The position numbers were made by a program, and so were the translations under genes. Below the pieces are notes generated by a model. The model saw only the letters and a program-made list of their open reading frames with translations. It made no database searches and had not been told where the DNA came from. A DNA stretch of 56,296 nt from Alphaproteobacteria bacterium (GTDB lineage: Bacteria > Pseudomonadota > Alphaproteobacteria > DSM-16000 > Inquilinaceae): NCBI GenBank assembly GCA_028281985.1, contig JANQIU010000010.1, positions 1-56,296 of the forward strand, in the 5' to 3' direction. Positions 44,757 to 52,906 of the stretch are shown in pieces (position 1 is the first letter of the stretch; the number at the start of each line of letters is the position of its first letter).

Positions 44757-45698
44757 CTAGAACTTCACCCGGGGGTCGATCGCCAGATAGATCATGTCGA
44801 TCAGGAAGTTGATCAGGACGTAAAGGCCGGCGACGACCACCAGCGTGCCCTGGATCAGCGGATAGTCGCGGCGCAGCACCGCGCCGACCACCAGGCTGCC
44901 GACACCGGGCAGGTTGAACACCCGCTCGGTCACCACCGCGCCGGAGATCAGCAGCGCGAAGGTCAGGCCGATCACCGTAACGATGGGGATCAAAGCGTTC
45001 TTGAAGGCATGGCGCATGACCACGCGCCATTCGGTCATGCCCTTGGCGCGCGCCGTGCGGATGTAGTCGTCGGACAGAATGTCCAGCATCGATGCGCGGG
45101 AAAACCGGATGATCAGCGCCGAGTTGACGATGCCCAGCACCACCGAGGGCAGCACCAGGTGCCCCATGCGCTGGATGAATGACGCATCCGGCCCGCCATA
45201 GCCGGACACCGGGAACCAGCCCAGATGGGTGGCCAGATACTGCTGGAACATCAACCCGGTCCAGAAGCTGGGCACCGACGCGGCCAGCATGGCAGTGGAC
45301 AGGGCCCCCTGGTCGAACAGGCTGCCGCGGGTATAGGCGGAGACGACCCCGACCGGGATGGCGATGGCGACGGCGATCAGGATGGAGAACAGGGTCAGAA
45401 AGACCGTCGGCTCGGCCCGGGCCGCCATCACCTCCAGCACCGGTCGGTTGAAGAAGATGGATTCGCCCAGGTCGCCGCTGACCATCTGCGCCAGGAAAGC
45501 GACGTACTGCACCGGGATCGGCCGGTCGAGGCCCATCCGCGCGCGCAGTTCGGCGGCATCTTCCGGCGTGGCTTCCGGCCCCAGCATCATCGCCGCCGGA
45601 TCCCCGGGCGCCAGGCGGACGATGACGAACACCGTGGTCAGCACGATGAACATCACCGCGATCATGCCGATGACGCGATTGACGATGTGGCTGAGCAT
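44757..45698 (-). CDS. Peptide-type ABC transporter permease, DppB-like
   Basis: This encodes 313 aa from MLSHIVNRVIG. The upstream in-frame part of 60 residues is translated repeat sequence and is rejected. Features: FVIVRLAPGDPAA, MGLDRPIPVQYVAFL, the EAA-like loop YIRTARAKGMTEWRVVMRHAFKN and FNLPGVGSLVV near the end. Permease of the same importer. Its upstream 311-base gap contains repeat copy B. Confidence 0.95.
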   Translation of the reverse strand: MLSHIVNRVIGMIAVMFIVLTTVFVIVRLAPGDPAAMMLGPEATPEDAAELRARMGLDRPIPVQYVAFLAQMVSGDLGESIFFNRPVLEVMAARAEPTVFLTLFSILIAVAIAIPVGVVSAYTRGSLFDQGALSTAMLAASVPSFWTGLMFQQYLATHLGWFPVSGYGGPDASFIQRMGHLVLPSVVLGIVNSALIIRFSRASMLDILSDDYIRTARAKGMTEWRVVMRHAFKNALIPIVTVIGLTFALLISGAVVTERVFNLPGVGSLVVGAVLRRDYPLIQGTLVVVAGLYVLINFLIDMIYLAIDPRVKF

Positions 45699-45789
45699 GC
45701 CCGTGCGCCTCTCCGCGTCAGCGGTTTCGGTCGGGGTCGGACACCGGCCCGCTACCCCGAAAGGCTGGGGCTTGTCGATGCTCGGAGTT

Positions 45790-45951
45790 CCCTCCCCCTC
45801 GATGGGGGAGGGGTTGGGGTGGGGGTGATGGGGCCGCATATCTCGGCGATGTCCGAGGTCGTCTGACAGCGCCGCCAACAGGTCTTGTACTCATCCGCCC
45901 CACCACCGGCACGATCACCCCCTCCCAACCCTCCCCCATCGAGGGGGAGGG
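45790..45951. repeat. REPIN-like pair of inverted GC-rich hairpins, copy B
   Basis: Units at 45790-45830 and 45914-45951 are inverted copies, each with the hairpin CCCTCCCCC-TCGAT-GGGGGAGGG, and 83 bases between them. It fills much of the 311-base gap between the solute-binding-protein gene (transcribed first) and the DppB-like gene, so within the transcript it could stabilise the upstream mRNA and reduce expression of the downstream genes. Nothing else is seen in the gap. Confidence 0.85.
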
Positions 45952-46009
45952 CCAAAGCTGGGTTGCGACTCCGAACGTCTGAAGGCTCTGGTCCAAAACC
46001 AGCCCGGGA

Positions 46010-47539
46010 TCACTGGCTGAGTTGCGCATTCCAGAAGAACGGCCAGGGCGATTCCGGAACCCCGTCCAGGTCCGGCGACACCGCCATCAGCACGTTGAAG
46101 CCGCCGACCTTGTAGAAAGGCGCCTGTTCGTAGACCAGCCGCTGCAGGTCGGCGAACAGGTCCAGGCGGGTGTCCGGGTCGGTCTCGGTGGTGAAGGCGG
46201 TCAGCACCGCGTCCTTTTCCTCATCGACCCAGCCCAGGCGCGAGGCCGGGCTGTACAGGCTGGTCAGCGCCGGCTCCGGCAGGAACGGCGAGTGGGTGAT
46301 GTAGATGTCCCACAGTTCGGGATTGTTGCGCCGTTCGGTCAGGGTCGCCCAATCCACCACATCCATGTCGACGGTGAAGCCGCCAGCCTCCAGATAGGCG
46401 CGGGCCACCTCGGCCATCTTGAAGTGGAACTCGTACTGGTGCGAGGTCAGGATGCGCAGCGGCGTCCCGTCGTACCCGGCCTGCGCCAGCAGTTCGCCCG
46501 TCCGTTCCGGATCGGCCTGGTTGTACAGATCCGCCCCGGCGTCGTTGTGCCAGACGAACCGGTCCGGGAACAGCGCCGCTTCGACCACGAAGAATTCCTC
46601 GTCACCGAAGGCCGCCAGCAGCATGTCCTCCGGCGCCAAGGCCGCCTGCACCGCTTGGCGGACGGGCAGGTCGACCAGCAGCCCGTCCTTCATGTTGAAG
46701 GCGAAGATCGGCCAGCCGAAGGGGCGCAGCATCAGGGGCTCGATCTCGGCGCTGTCGACGACGCGGCCGTAGGCTTCCGTCGGCAGGGCATCGGCGAACT
46801 GGTACTGCCCGGCCACGGCACCTTCGACCCGGGTACTGGCATCGGGCACCGGCACGAAGCGGATCTCGTCGAGATGCTGGTGCCGTTCGCCGAACGCCCC
46901 ATCCGACGGCTCGGTCCGGGACGCGTAATCATCGAAGCGGACCACCTGGATGTACTGGTCCGGCCGATGCTCGGCCAGGCGATAGGGGCCGGTACCGACG
47001 ATCGCCGACAGCTCCTCGCCGATGATCTCCTGCGGCACCACGATGGCGGCGGAGTTGGTGAAGGCCAGCAGCGACAGCAGCGGCGAGTAGGGCTGGTTCA
47101 TGGTGATGACGACCGTGAAGTCGTCGGTCGCTTCGATACCGTCGATCCGGTCGGCGACCCCCTGGCCGCGCACCGCCATCTCGGTCCAGCGGTTCAGCGA
47201 CGCCACCACGTCGTGGGCGTCCATGGCCGACCCGTCGTGGAAGGTCACGCCTTCGCGGATAGCGATGGTGTAGGTCAGCCCGTCGTCGGAAATCTCCGGC
47301 ATGTCGGCAGCCAGGAGCGGCGCCACCCGCCAGTTGCCGTCGAAGGTGTAGAGCGTCTCGAAGAAATGCTGGGTGACGATGCTGGTGACGTCCGTCGTGG
47401 TCAGCATCGGGTCCAGGGTCGGCGGCTCGCCGATGATGGCCACGTCGATGGCCCCGCCGGACTGCGCCTGGGCGCCGGTCGCCGGTGCCATTGCGGTCGC
47501 CGCGGCCGTTGCGCCGATGACGGTGAGAAGCGCGCGCAT
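46010..47539 (-). CDS. Peptide-type ABC transporter solute-binding protein, DppA/SBP_bac_5 family
   Basis: This encodes 509 aa. Signal peptide MRALLTVIGATAAATAMAPA, cut near AQAQ. The mature protein has the family pattern GEPPTLDPMLTTTDVT, LTYTIAIREGVTFHDGSAMDAHDV, GTGPYRLAEH, the loop FNMKDGLLVDLPVRQAVQAAL, and FFWNAQLSQ at the end. It captures peptides, opines, glycosides or amino-acid conjugates in the periplasm. First gene of the minus-strand operon; the operator-like palindrome lies 35-52 bases before its start. Confidence 0.95.
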   Translation of the reverse strand: MRALLTVIGATAAATAMAPATGAQAQSGGAIDVAIIGEPPTLDPMLTTTDVTSIVTQHFFETLYTFDGNWRVAPLLAADMPEISDDGLTYTIAIREGVTFHDGSAMDAHDVVASLNRWTEMAVRGQGVADRIDGIEATDDFTVVITMNQPYSPLLSLLAFTNSAAIVVPQEIIGEELSAIVGTGPYRLAEHRPDQYIQVVRFDDYASRTEPSDGAFGERHQHLDEIRFVPVPDASTRVEGAVAGQYQFADALPTEAYGRVVDSAEIEPLMLRPFGWPIFAFNMKDGLLVDLPVRQAVQAALAPEDMLLAAFGDEEFFVVEAALFPDRFVWHNDAGADLYNQADPERTGELLAQAGYDGTPLRILTSHQYEFHFKMAEVARAYLEAGGFTVDMDVVDWATLTERRNNPELWDIYITHSPFLPEPALTSLYSPASRLGWVDEEKDAVLTAFTTETDPDTRLDLFADLQRLVYEQAPFYKVGGFNVLMAVSPDLDGVPESPWPFFWNAQLSQ

Positions 47540-47573
47540 TGTCTCTCTCCCTGCCGTGTCTCGTTCCTGCTGA

Positions 47574-47602
47574 ATTCCTTTATAACGGAATAACCTCCGT
47601 TA
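47574..47602. promoter_or_regulatory. Two overlapping palindromes in the transporter divergent promoter, candidate IclR operator
   Basis: ATTCC-TTTATAAC-GGAAT (47574-47591) has the same core, TTCC-NNTATAAN-GGAA, as the site at 39171-39186. A second palindrome, TAACGGA-N6-TCCGTTA (47583-47602), overlaps it. They lie in the 281-base gap between the divergently transcribed peptide-type and sugar-type transporter operons, close to the start of the former. Confidence 0.6.
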
Positions 47603-47820
47603 AAATGAAATATGCGCTTTGCAAGATCCGACTGTCAACCCGAATGCCGGCGACACAATCGTGTCCGGGTCGCCCCGTCCGGTTGTCGGAACCACCGATC
47701 CGGTATCGGGAGCCGCGTGCTTGTGGGCAGGGGCGCGTATGCTAGTGTTTTCCCGGCAACCATCATCCCGGCGGCCCGGCCCGCAGTGCCGCCGGGGAAA
47801 ACAGACAAGAGGGAAGGCCC

Positions 47821-49065
47821 ATGAGGACGACACTGGTCGCCGCAGCGACCCTGGCAGCGACATCGATCACCGGGACTGCAGGCATCGGCATGGCCAGCGC
47901 CCAGGAGTTGACCTTCTGGACCTGGCGCCAGGAAGACCGGGCCGCCTATGAAGAGATCTTCGCCGCCTTCAGCGAGGCCAATCCCGGCATCACCGTCGCC
48001 TTCGAAGCGTTCGAGCCGACCCAGTACCAGACCATTCTGTCGACGGCGCTGGCCGGCGGGGCCGGCCCCGACATCGCCCATGTCCGGGCCTACGGCAATC
48101 TGGAGGCGATCGCCGGTCCCGGATATCTGCGCGCACTGGACGGGCTGGTCGATGTCAGCGGCTTTTCCGAACTGGCGCTGTCGGCGGAAACGCTGCGCGC
48201 CGACGGACAGATCTATGCCGTTCCCTTCGCCTCGCAGACGCTGGTCATCTACTACAACACCGCCCTGTTCGCCGAAGCCGGCGTCGAGCCGCCGGAGACC
48301 TGGGAACAGTTCATCGCCGCCTGCCAGGCCCTGGCCGATGCCGGGATCTTCCCGATCGCCAACGGCACCGCGGATGCCTGGCAGAACGAAATCATGGTCG
48401 GCACGCTGGTGCCCAGCTTCTACGGCACCGATTTCGAAGCCGACCTGGTCGCCGGCACCGCCGATTTCACCGACCCGCGCTACGTCGAGGCCCTTGCCCG
48501 CCTGGAAGAGCTGAAGCCGTTCCTGCCGGACGGGTTCACCGGCATCGACTATTCCACCGCCCAGCAGCTGTTCATCAACGAACAGGCGGCGATGTTCGCC
48601 GGCGGCACCTGGGAAATCGCCAATTTCCGCAGCCAGAACCCGGACCTGGCCTTTGAGATCATGCCTTCGCCGGCGCCGGAGGCGGGCGCCGACCGCTATG
48701 TCAGCACCTTCTTCGACGGCGGCTTTGCCCTGACCTCCGTCAGCGAGCAGGAGGAGGCCGGGCTGGCGCTGCTGAACTACATGGCCACGCCGGACTTCGG
48801 CAACCAACTGGTGTCGCTGCTGGGCAACATCTCCCCGATCGAAGGCGTCGAGTTCACCGACCCGATGATCGCCGAGGTGGCCGCCCTGAACCAGACCGCC
48901 GTCAGCTATCTGATGCTGGTCCATTTCCGATATGAGGAGCCGTCGGGGTCGGTCCTGCTGCAGCAGGCCGTGCAGCGGATGATGGCCGGTGAGGCAACGC
49001 CGGAGGAGGTCGGCCGCAACGTCACCGAAGGCATTGCCACCTATCACGCGCCGTTCCAGAACTAG
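47821..49065 (+). CDS. Sugar-type ABC transporter solute-binding protein (SBP_bac_1)
   Basis: This encodes 414 aa with a signal peptide (to about AQ at residue 27). The mature start ELTFWTWRQEDRAAYEEIFAAFSEANP is the extracellular sugar-binding protein type, followed by GGAGPDIAHVRAYGN and PFASQTLVIYYNTALFAEAGVEPP. It would bind an oligosaccharide or amino sugar in the periplasm. The gene heads the plus-strand operon with two permeases, an epimerase and a kinase. No ATPase gene follows, so a shared MalK/UgpC-like ATPase from elsewhere is needed. Confidence 0.95.
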   Translation: MRTTLVAAATLAATSITGTAGIGMASAQELTFWTWRQEDRAAYEEIFAAFSEANPGITVAFEAFEPTQYQTILSTALAGGAGPDIAHVRAYGNLEAIAGPGYLRALDGLVDVSGFSELALSAETLRADGQIYAVPFASQTLVIYYNTALFAEAGVEPPETWEQFIAACQALADAGIFPIANGTADAWQNEIMVGTLVPSFYGTDFEADLVAGTADFTDPRYVEALARLEELKPFLPDGFTGIDYSTAQQLFINEQAAMFAGGTWEIANFRSQNPDLAFEIMPSPAPEAGADRYVSTFFDGGFALTSVSEQEEAGLALLNYMATPDFGNQLVSLLGNISPIEGVEFTDPMIAEVAALNQTAVSYLMLVHFRYEEPSGSVLLQQAVQRMMAGEATPEEVGRNVTEGIATYHAPFQN

Positions 49066-49096
49066 GCCCAATCGCAGACCCGGTCGCCCCGATGCG

Positions 49097-49214
49097 CCCT
49101 CCCCCTTGATGGGGGAGGGTTGGGTGGGGGTGATCCTGCCGCCGGTTAGGCGGATGGTATCTCGACTGCGGCGCCATCACCCCCACCCCGGCCCTCCCCC
49201 ATCGAGGGGGAGGG
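49097..49214. repeat. REPIN-like pair of inverted GC-rich hairpins, copy C
   Basis: Units at 49097-49134 and 49175-49214 are inverted copies, with 40 bases between. The hairpin is CCCTCCCCC-TTGAT-GGGGGAGGG in the first and the TCGAT-loop variant in the second. It sits between the solute-binding-protein gene and the first permease gene, the same relative position as copy B in the opposite operon. The remaining bases up to 49304 carry a good ribosome site for the permease. Confidence 0.85.
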
Positions 49215-49304
49215 AGAACAGTATGTCGACGACATCTTCCAGACCGGACTGCCCCTGCGTTATCTCCCTCCGGCCGACGACCGGACCCGCGGAGGCATAG
49301 CGCG

Positions 49305-50234
49305 ATGGCCACATCGTCGATGCGCCGCGCCCGCATGATGCGCCGCCTGTGGATTGCGGCACTGGTGGCGCCCGGCCTCCTGGTCATGACGTTCTTCGTG
49401 TTCGTGCCGATTGCGTCCGCCCTGGCCTACAGCGTGTTCGAATGGGAGGGCCTGCAGCGCGGCGCTTTCGTCGGCCTGGCCAATTTCGCCACCGTCCTGT
49501 TCAGCGAACCCTACGGCAGTTGGACCTGGAACGCGTTCCGGCACAACGTGATCGTCTTCGTCACGATCATGGTGGTGCAGAACGGCACCGCCTTCCTGCT
49601 GGCCTATGCCCTGTTCTGCCAGCCCTGGGGACACCGGTTCCACCAGGTGACCGTGTTCGTGCCGGTGATCCTGTCGACCGTGATCGTCGGCTTCCTGTGG
49701 AAGCTGTTCTACAACCCCTTCGGCCTGGTCAATCAACTCCTGCGGGCGATCGGGCTGGACAGCCTGGCCATCCCCTGGCTGGGCGAGCCGACGACCGCGC
49801 TGGGCGCGCTGATCTTCGCCAATACCTGGCACTTCATCGGCTTCCCGACCCTGATCTACCTCGCCGGCATGCAGCGCATCCCGCGCGACCTGATCGACGC
49901 GGCGCGCATGGACGGGGCAGGCAACTGGTCGCTGATCCGCCGGATCATCTGGCCGCTGGTGGCGCCGGCCACCACGGTGGTGTTCGTCCTAACCTTCATC
50001 GGCTCGTTCAACTGGTTCGAGATGCCGTTCATCATGGCCGGGCTGGACGGGTCGCCGTTCGGCGCCACCGACGTGCTGGGCCTGTACTTCTACCGCACCG
50101 CGTTCGGCAACCAGTCGTCCAGCCTGGGCGATTTCGGCCTGGGCAGCGCGCTGGCCGTGCTGATCTTCGGCTTCGTCCTGGTGATGGCCACGGCCTGGAC
50201 GCTGTACCTGCGCCGGCGGGAGATCGAGTTTTGA
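49305..50234 (+). CDS. Sugar-type ABC transporter permease 1 (MalF-like)
   Basis: This encodes 309 aa. Start ATG has GGAGG nine bases upstream. Six helices are visible; the EAA loop is DLIDAARMDGAGNWSLIRRIIWPLV. Typical of MalF/UgpA-type permeases: GLANFATVLFSEPYG after the first helix and LYLRRREIEF at the end. The stop overlaps the start of permease 2. Confidence 0.95.
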   Translation: MATSSMRRARMMRRLWIAALVAPGLLVMTFFVFVPIASALAYSVFEWEGLQRGAFVGLANFATVLFSEPYGSWTWNAFRHNVIVFVTIMVVQNGTAFLLAYALFCQPWGHRFHQVTVFVPVILSTVIVGFLWKLFYNPFGLVNQLLRAIGLDSLAIPWLGEPTTALGALIFANTWHFIGFPTLIYLAGMQRIPRDLIDAARMDGAGNWSLIRRIIWPLVAPATTVVFVLTFIGSFNWFEMPFIMAGLDGSPFGATDVLGLYFYRTAFGNQSSSLGDFGLGSALAVLIFGFVLVMATAWTLYLRRREIEF

Positions 50235-51082
50235 CCGCCCATCGGGAACAACCGGCCGGGCGCCTGGGCGGATCGACCCTGTTCTGGCTGCAGGCGCTGT
50301 TGATCTTCAACACCGTGCTGATGCTGTACCCGATCATGGTGATGGTGTTCAGCGCCTTCCGCAGCACCCGGCAGATCTACAGCTCCAGCTTCGGGCTGCC
50401 CGACTTCACCAACTTCGCCAACTTCCAGCGCATCCTGGCGGATACCGAGTTCCTGCAATACCTGGCCAATTCGGTCATCGTCACCGGCGGTGCGGTGATC
50501 GGCTTTCTGACATTCGGCACCATGGCCGCCTATGCCCTGGCCCGGTACCAGTTCCGGGCCGGGCCGCTGATCCTGCTGGTGTTCCTGGCGGGCCTGATGG
50601 TGCCGCTGAAGCTGGCGGTGATCCCGCTGTTCGTGCAGCTGAAGGCGTTCGGCCTGATCGACACCCGGCTGGGCCTGATCGGCCTCTACACGGCCATGGG
50701 GCTGCCCTCGACCGTGTTCATCATGACCGGGTTCCTGCGCACCCTGCCGCGGGACCTGGAGGACTCGGCACGCATCGACGGCGCCAGCGAGCCGCGCATC
50801 ATGTGGTCGATCATGCTGCCGCTGACCCGCCCGGCGCTGGTGATCGCGGCGATCTACAATGCGGTGCCGACCTGGAACGACTTCTTCTTCCCGCTGGTGT
50901 TCATCCACACCGACGATCGCAAGACCCTGCCGCAAGGCCTGACCACGTTCATGGGCGAGTTCTCCACCGATTGGGGCGCCCTGTTCGCCGGCCTGACCCT
51001 GTCCGCCCTGCCGATCACCCTGGTCTACATCCTGCTGTCGCGCCAGTTCATTAGCGGCATGACCTCGGGAGCCCTGAAATGA
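50231..51082 (+). CDS. Sugar-type ABC transporter permease 2 (MalG-like)
   Basis: This encodes 283 aa from a TTG at 50231 that overlaps the stop of permease 1 by four bases (TTGA); no ATG is available near the family start. The EAA loop DLEDSARIDGASEPRIMWSIMLPL and the late PTWNDFFFPLVFI are MalG/UgpE-type. Its stop overlaps the nanE-like start (ATGA). The TTG start is inferred from overlap and alignment with family length. Confidence 0.9.
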   Translation: MTAHREQPAGRLGGSTLFWLQALLIFNTVLMLYPIMVMVFSAFRSTRQIYSSSFGLPDFTNFANFQRILADTEFLQYLANSVIVTGGAVIGFLTFGTMAAYALARYQFRAGPLILLVFLAGLMVPLKLAVIPLFVQLKAFGLIDTRLGLIGLYTAMGLPSTVFIMTGFLRTLPRDLEDSARIDGASEPRIMWSIMLPLTRPALVIAAIYNAVPTWNDFFFPLVFIHTDDRKTLPQGLTTFMGEFSTDWGALFAGLTLSALPITLVYILLSRQFISGMTSGALK

Positions 51083-51786
51083 CCGCCGGAACGCCTGCCG
51101 GATCGCCCGAAGGGCCGCTCCCGCAAGGGGGCCTGATCGTCTCGTGCCAGGCCCGCCCGCCCAGCCCGATGCAGGGGCCGGTGATCATGGCGGCCTTCGC
51201 CCGGGCCGCCGAAGCCGGCGGCGCCGTCGCCGTTCGGGTCAACGGGCCGGCCGACATCGCCGCCGTCAGGCCGCAGGTCAGCCTGCCGATCATCGGCCTG
51301 TACAAGATCGACCGCGACCGCAATCCGGTCTACATCACCCCGTCCAAGGCGGCGGCGGCGGCCGTCGTTGCGGTCGGCGCCGACGTGGTGGCGATCGATG
51401 CGACCGACCGGGCGCGGCCGGCGGACCGGCTGGAGGTCCTGGTCGCCCATATCCTGACCGACCTTATGCGCCCGGTGATGGCCGATATCGCCACCCTGGA
51501 CGAGGGGCTGCAGGCCGCGGATCTGGGCTGTGCCTATGTGGCGACCACGCTGGCCGGCTACACCGGGGACGGTATGGCCCCGGATGCGCCGGACCTGGCG
51601 CTGGTCGAGGCGCTGGCCGGGCGTTGCCCGGTTCCGGTAATCGCCGAAGGCCGGATTTCATCGCCGGAAGACCTTCAGCGCGCCTTCGACGCCGGCGCCC
51701 ATGCCGTGGTCGTCGGCACCGCCATCACCAATCCCGTGGCGATCACCGCCCGCTTCGCCGCCGCGTGCCCCCGCCATGCCGCCTGA
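51079..51786 (+). CDS. nanE: N-acylglucosamine-6-phosphate 2-epimerase (NanE family)
   Basis: This encodes 235 aa. NanE signature segments: GLIVSCQARPPSPM (residues 18-31), VRVNGPADIAAV, LPIIGLYKIDR, MADIATLDEGLQAADLGC, VATTLAGYTGDG, and PVIAEGRISSPEDL with the conserved Glu. It converts ManNAc-6-phosphate to GlcNAc-6-phosphate, or an analogous pair of epimers. Translationally coupled to permease 2 (ATGA) and overlapping the kinase gene by 11 bases, so it belongs to the sugar-transporter operon. Confidence 0.93.
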   Translation: MTAGTPAGSPEGPLPQGGLIVSCQARPPSPMQGPVIMAAFARAAEAGGAVAVRVNGPADIAAVRPQVSLPIIGLYKIDRDRNPVYITPSKAAAAAVVAVGADVVAIDATDRARPADRLEVLVAHILTDLMRPVMADIATLDEGLQAADLGCAYVATTLAGYTGDGMAPDAPDLALVEALAGRCPVPVIAEGRISSPEDLQRAFDAGAHAVVVGTAITNPVAITARFAAACPRHAA

Positions 51787-52747
51787 CCAACCGCTCGGCC
51801 TGGGTCTCGATGTCGGGGGTACGGCCAGCCGCTGGGCGTTGGCCGACCGGCAGGGCATCGTCATGGCGTCGGGCACGGCCCCCGCCGCCAGCGGCCACAT
51901 CTTCCGGCCCGATGCCGCCGCCGCCTTCGATGCGATGCTGGCGGCCGTGTCGGCCGGGCTTAACGGGCGCCCGGTCGCCGGGCTTCTGGCCGGCATCACC
52001 GGCGTCGACGACACCGGGCCGGAGGCAGCCGCCCTGGCCGGCCGCATGGCCCGCGCCGTTGGCGCCGAACCCAGGGCCTGCGCCCTGGCCAACGACGTCG
52101 CCCTGGCGGTGCTGACCCGCTTCGGCCCCGGGGAAGGCGCCGTCGTCTACGCCGGCACCGGTTCCGTCGCCGCGCTGATCGACCGGGCCTGGCAGCTCCA
52201 GCGGGTCGGCGGCATGGGGCACATCATCGACGAGGCCGGCAGCGGCTACTGGGTCGGCCGCGAAGCGCTGCAATGGCTGGCGCGGGAGATCGATGCCGGC
52301 GGCTGCTGGCCGGCGACCCCCCTGGCGGACGCCATCGCCGAACAGGCCGGCGGCAATACCTGGCCGGATCTGCGCCGCTACGTCTATTCCGACCCGCGGG
52401 CCAACGTCGCCGCCTTGACCCGGGCGGTGATCGGATCGGCCGACCGGGACCCGGCGGCGGCCGACGTGCTGGACCGCACCGCGGCCGAGCTGGCGGACAT
52501 GGCGGGCCGCCTGTTGGACCGGGTAACGACCGTGCCAGCCTTCGCGCTGATGGGCGGGATCTTCGCCGCCCATCCGCCCCTGGCGACGGCGGTGGAAGCC
52601 GCCTTCGCCCGACGTTGGCCGTCGATGGCCCGGCGAGGCGAGGCGGAAACCACCGACACCACTGCCCGGGCGGGGCAGCTGGCCGCCCAGGCCGCCATCG
52701 ACGGCGCCCCCTGGCAATCGGTCGACTGGGTGCAGTGCGGCACCTGA
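51776..52747 (+). CDS. BadF/BadG/BcrA-type sugar kinase (N-acetylglucosamine kinase-like)
   Basis: This encodes 323 aa from MPPDQPLG. The ASKHA fold starts GLGLDVGGTASRWALAD (phosphate-1 motif), with ANDVALAVLTRF, VVYAGTGSVAALID (phosphate-2) and MGHIIDEAGSGYWVGREAL, which matches the eukaryotic-type NAGK/BadF group. It probably phosphorylates N-acetylmannosamine, N-acetylglucosamine or a related sugar before or after the epimerase. No nagA/nagB homologue is in the window, so the later steps must be encoded elsewhere or differ. Confidence 0.88.
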   Translation: MPPDQPLGLGLDVGGTASRWALADRQGIVMASGTAPAASGHIFRPDAAAAFDAMLAAVSAGLNGRPVAGLLAGITGVDDTGPEAAALAGRMARAVGAEPRACALANDVALAVLTRFGPGEGAVVYAGTGSVAALIDRAWQLQRVGGMGHIIDEAGSGYWVGREALQWLAREIDAGGCWPATPLADAIAEQAGGNTWPDLRRYVYSDPRANVAALTRAVIGSADRDPAAADVLDRTAAELADMAGRLLDRVTTVPAFALMGGIFAAHPPLATAVEAAFARRWPSMARRGEAETTDTTARAGQLAAQAAIDGAPWQSVDWVQCGT

Positions 52748-52795
52748 TCGAAGCGGGACGCCATGCCGGTCATCTCGCCATCGACGAAACCGCGG

Positions 52796-52906
52796 TCAAT
52801 TGAGTCTCGGTCGTCGCCGGCAGCAGGGTGGACGCCACCCGATACGGTACATCGGGCGCAGCTGGTCGAGGTCGGCTTCCGTGATCGGTTCGCGGTCCGC
52901 ACGCAT
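52796..52906 (-). CDS. Possible small protein (36 aa)
   Basis: In the 353-base gap between the kinase gene and lepA, the minus strand has an ATG (52906) preceded by AAAGG and followed by 36 codons (MRADREPITEADLDQLRPMY...), ending in an Arg/Cys-rich tail. The N-terminal half looks like a real acidic helix, but codon bias is not decisive in this GC-rich DNA, and no homologue is known to me. The rest of the gap shows no other feature apart from the region just before lepA. Confidence 0.25.
   Translation of the reverse strand: MRADREPITEADLDQLRPMYRIGWRPPCCRRRPRLN

Noticed and set aside
44757-45878. 373-aa form of the DppB-like permease
   Set aside because: The additional 60 residues are translated repeat copy B (PHHPHPNPSPIEGEG-type sequence); the permease helix begins at the Met at 45698.
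40031-49214. CRISPR array from the repeated GC-rich units
   Set aside because: Only pairs of inverted units with unequal spacers, each at a separate locus; no direct regularly spaced repeats and no cas genes.
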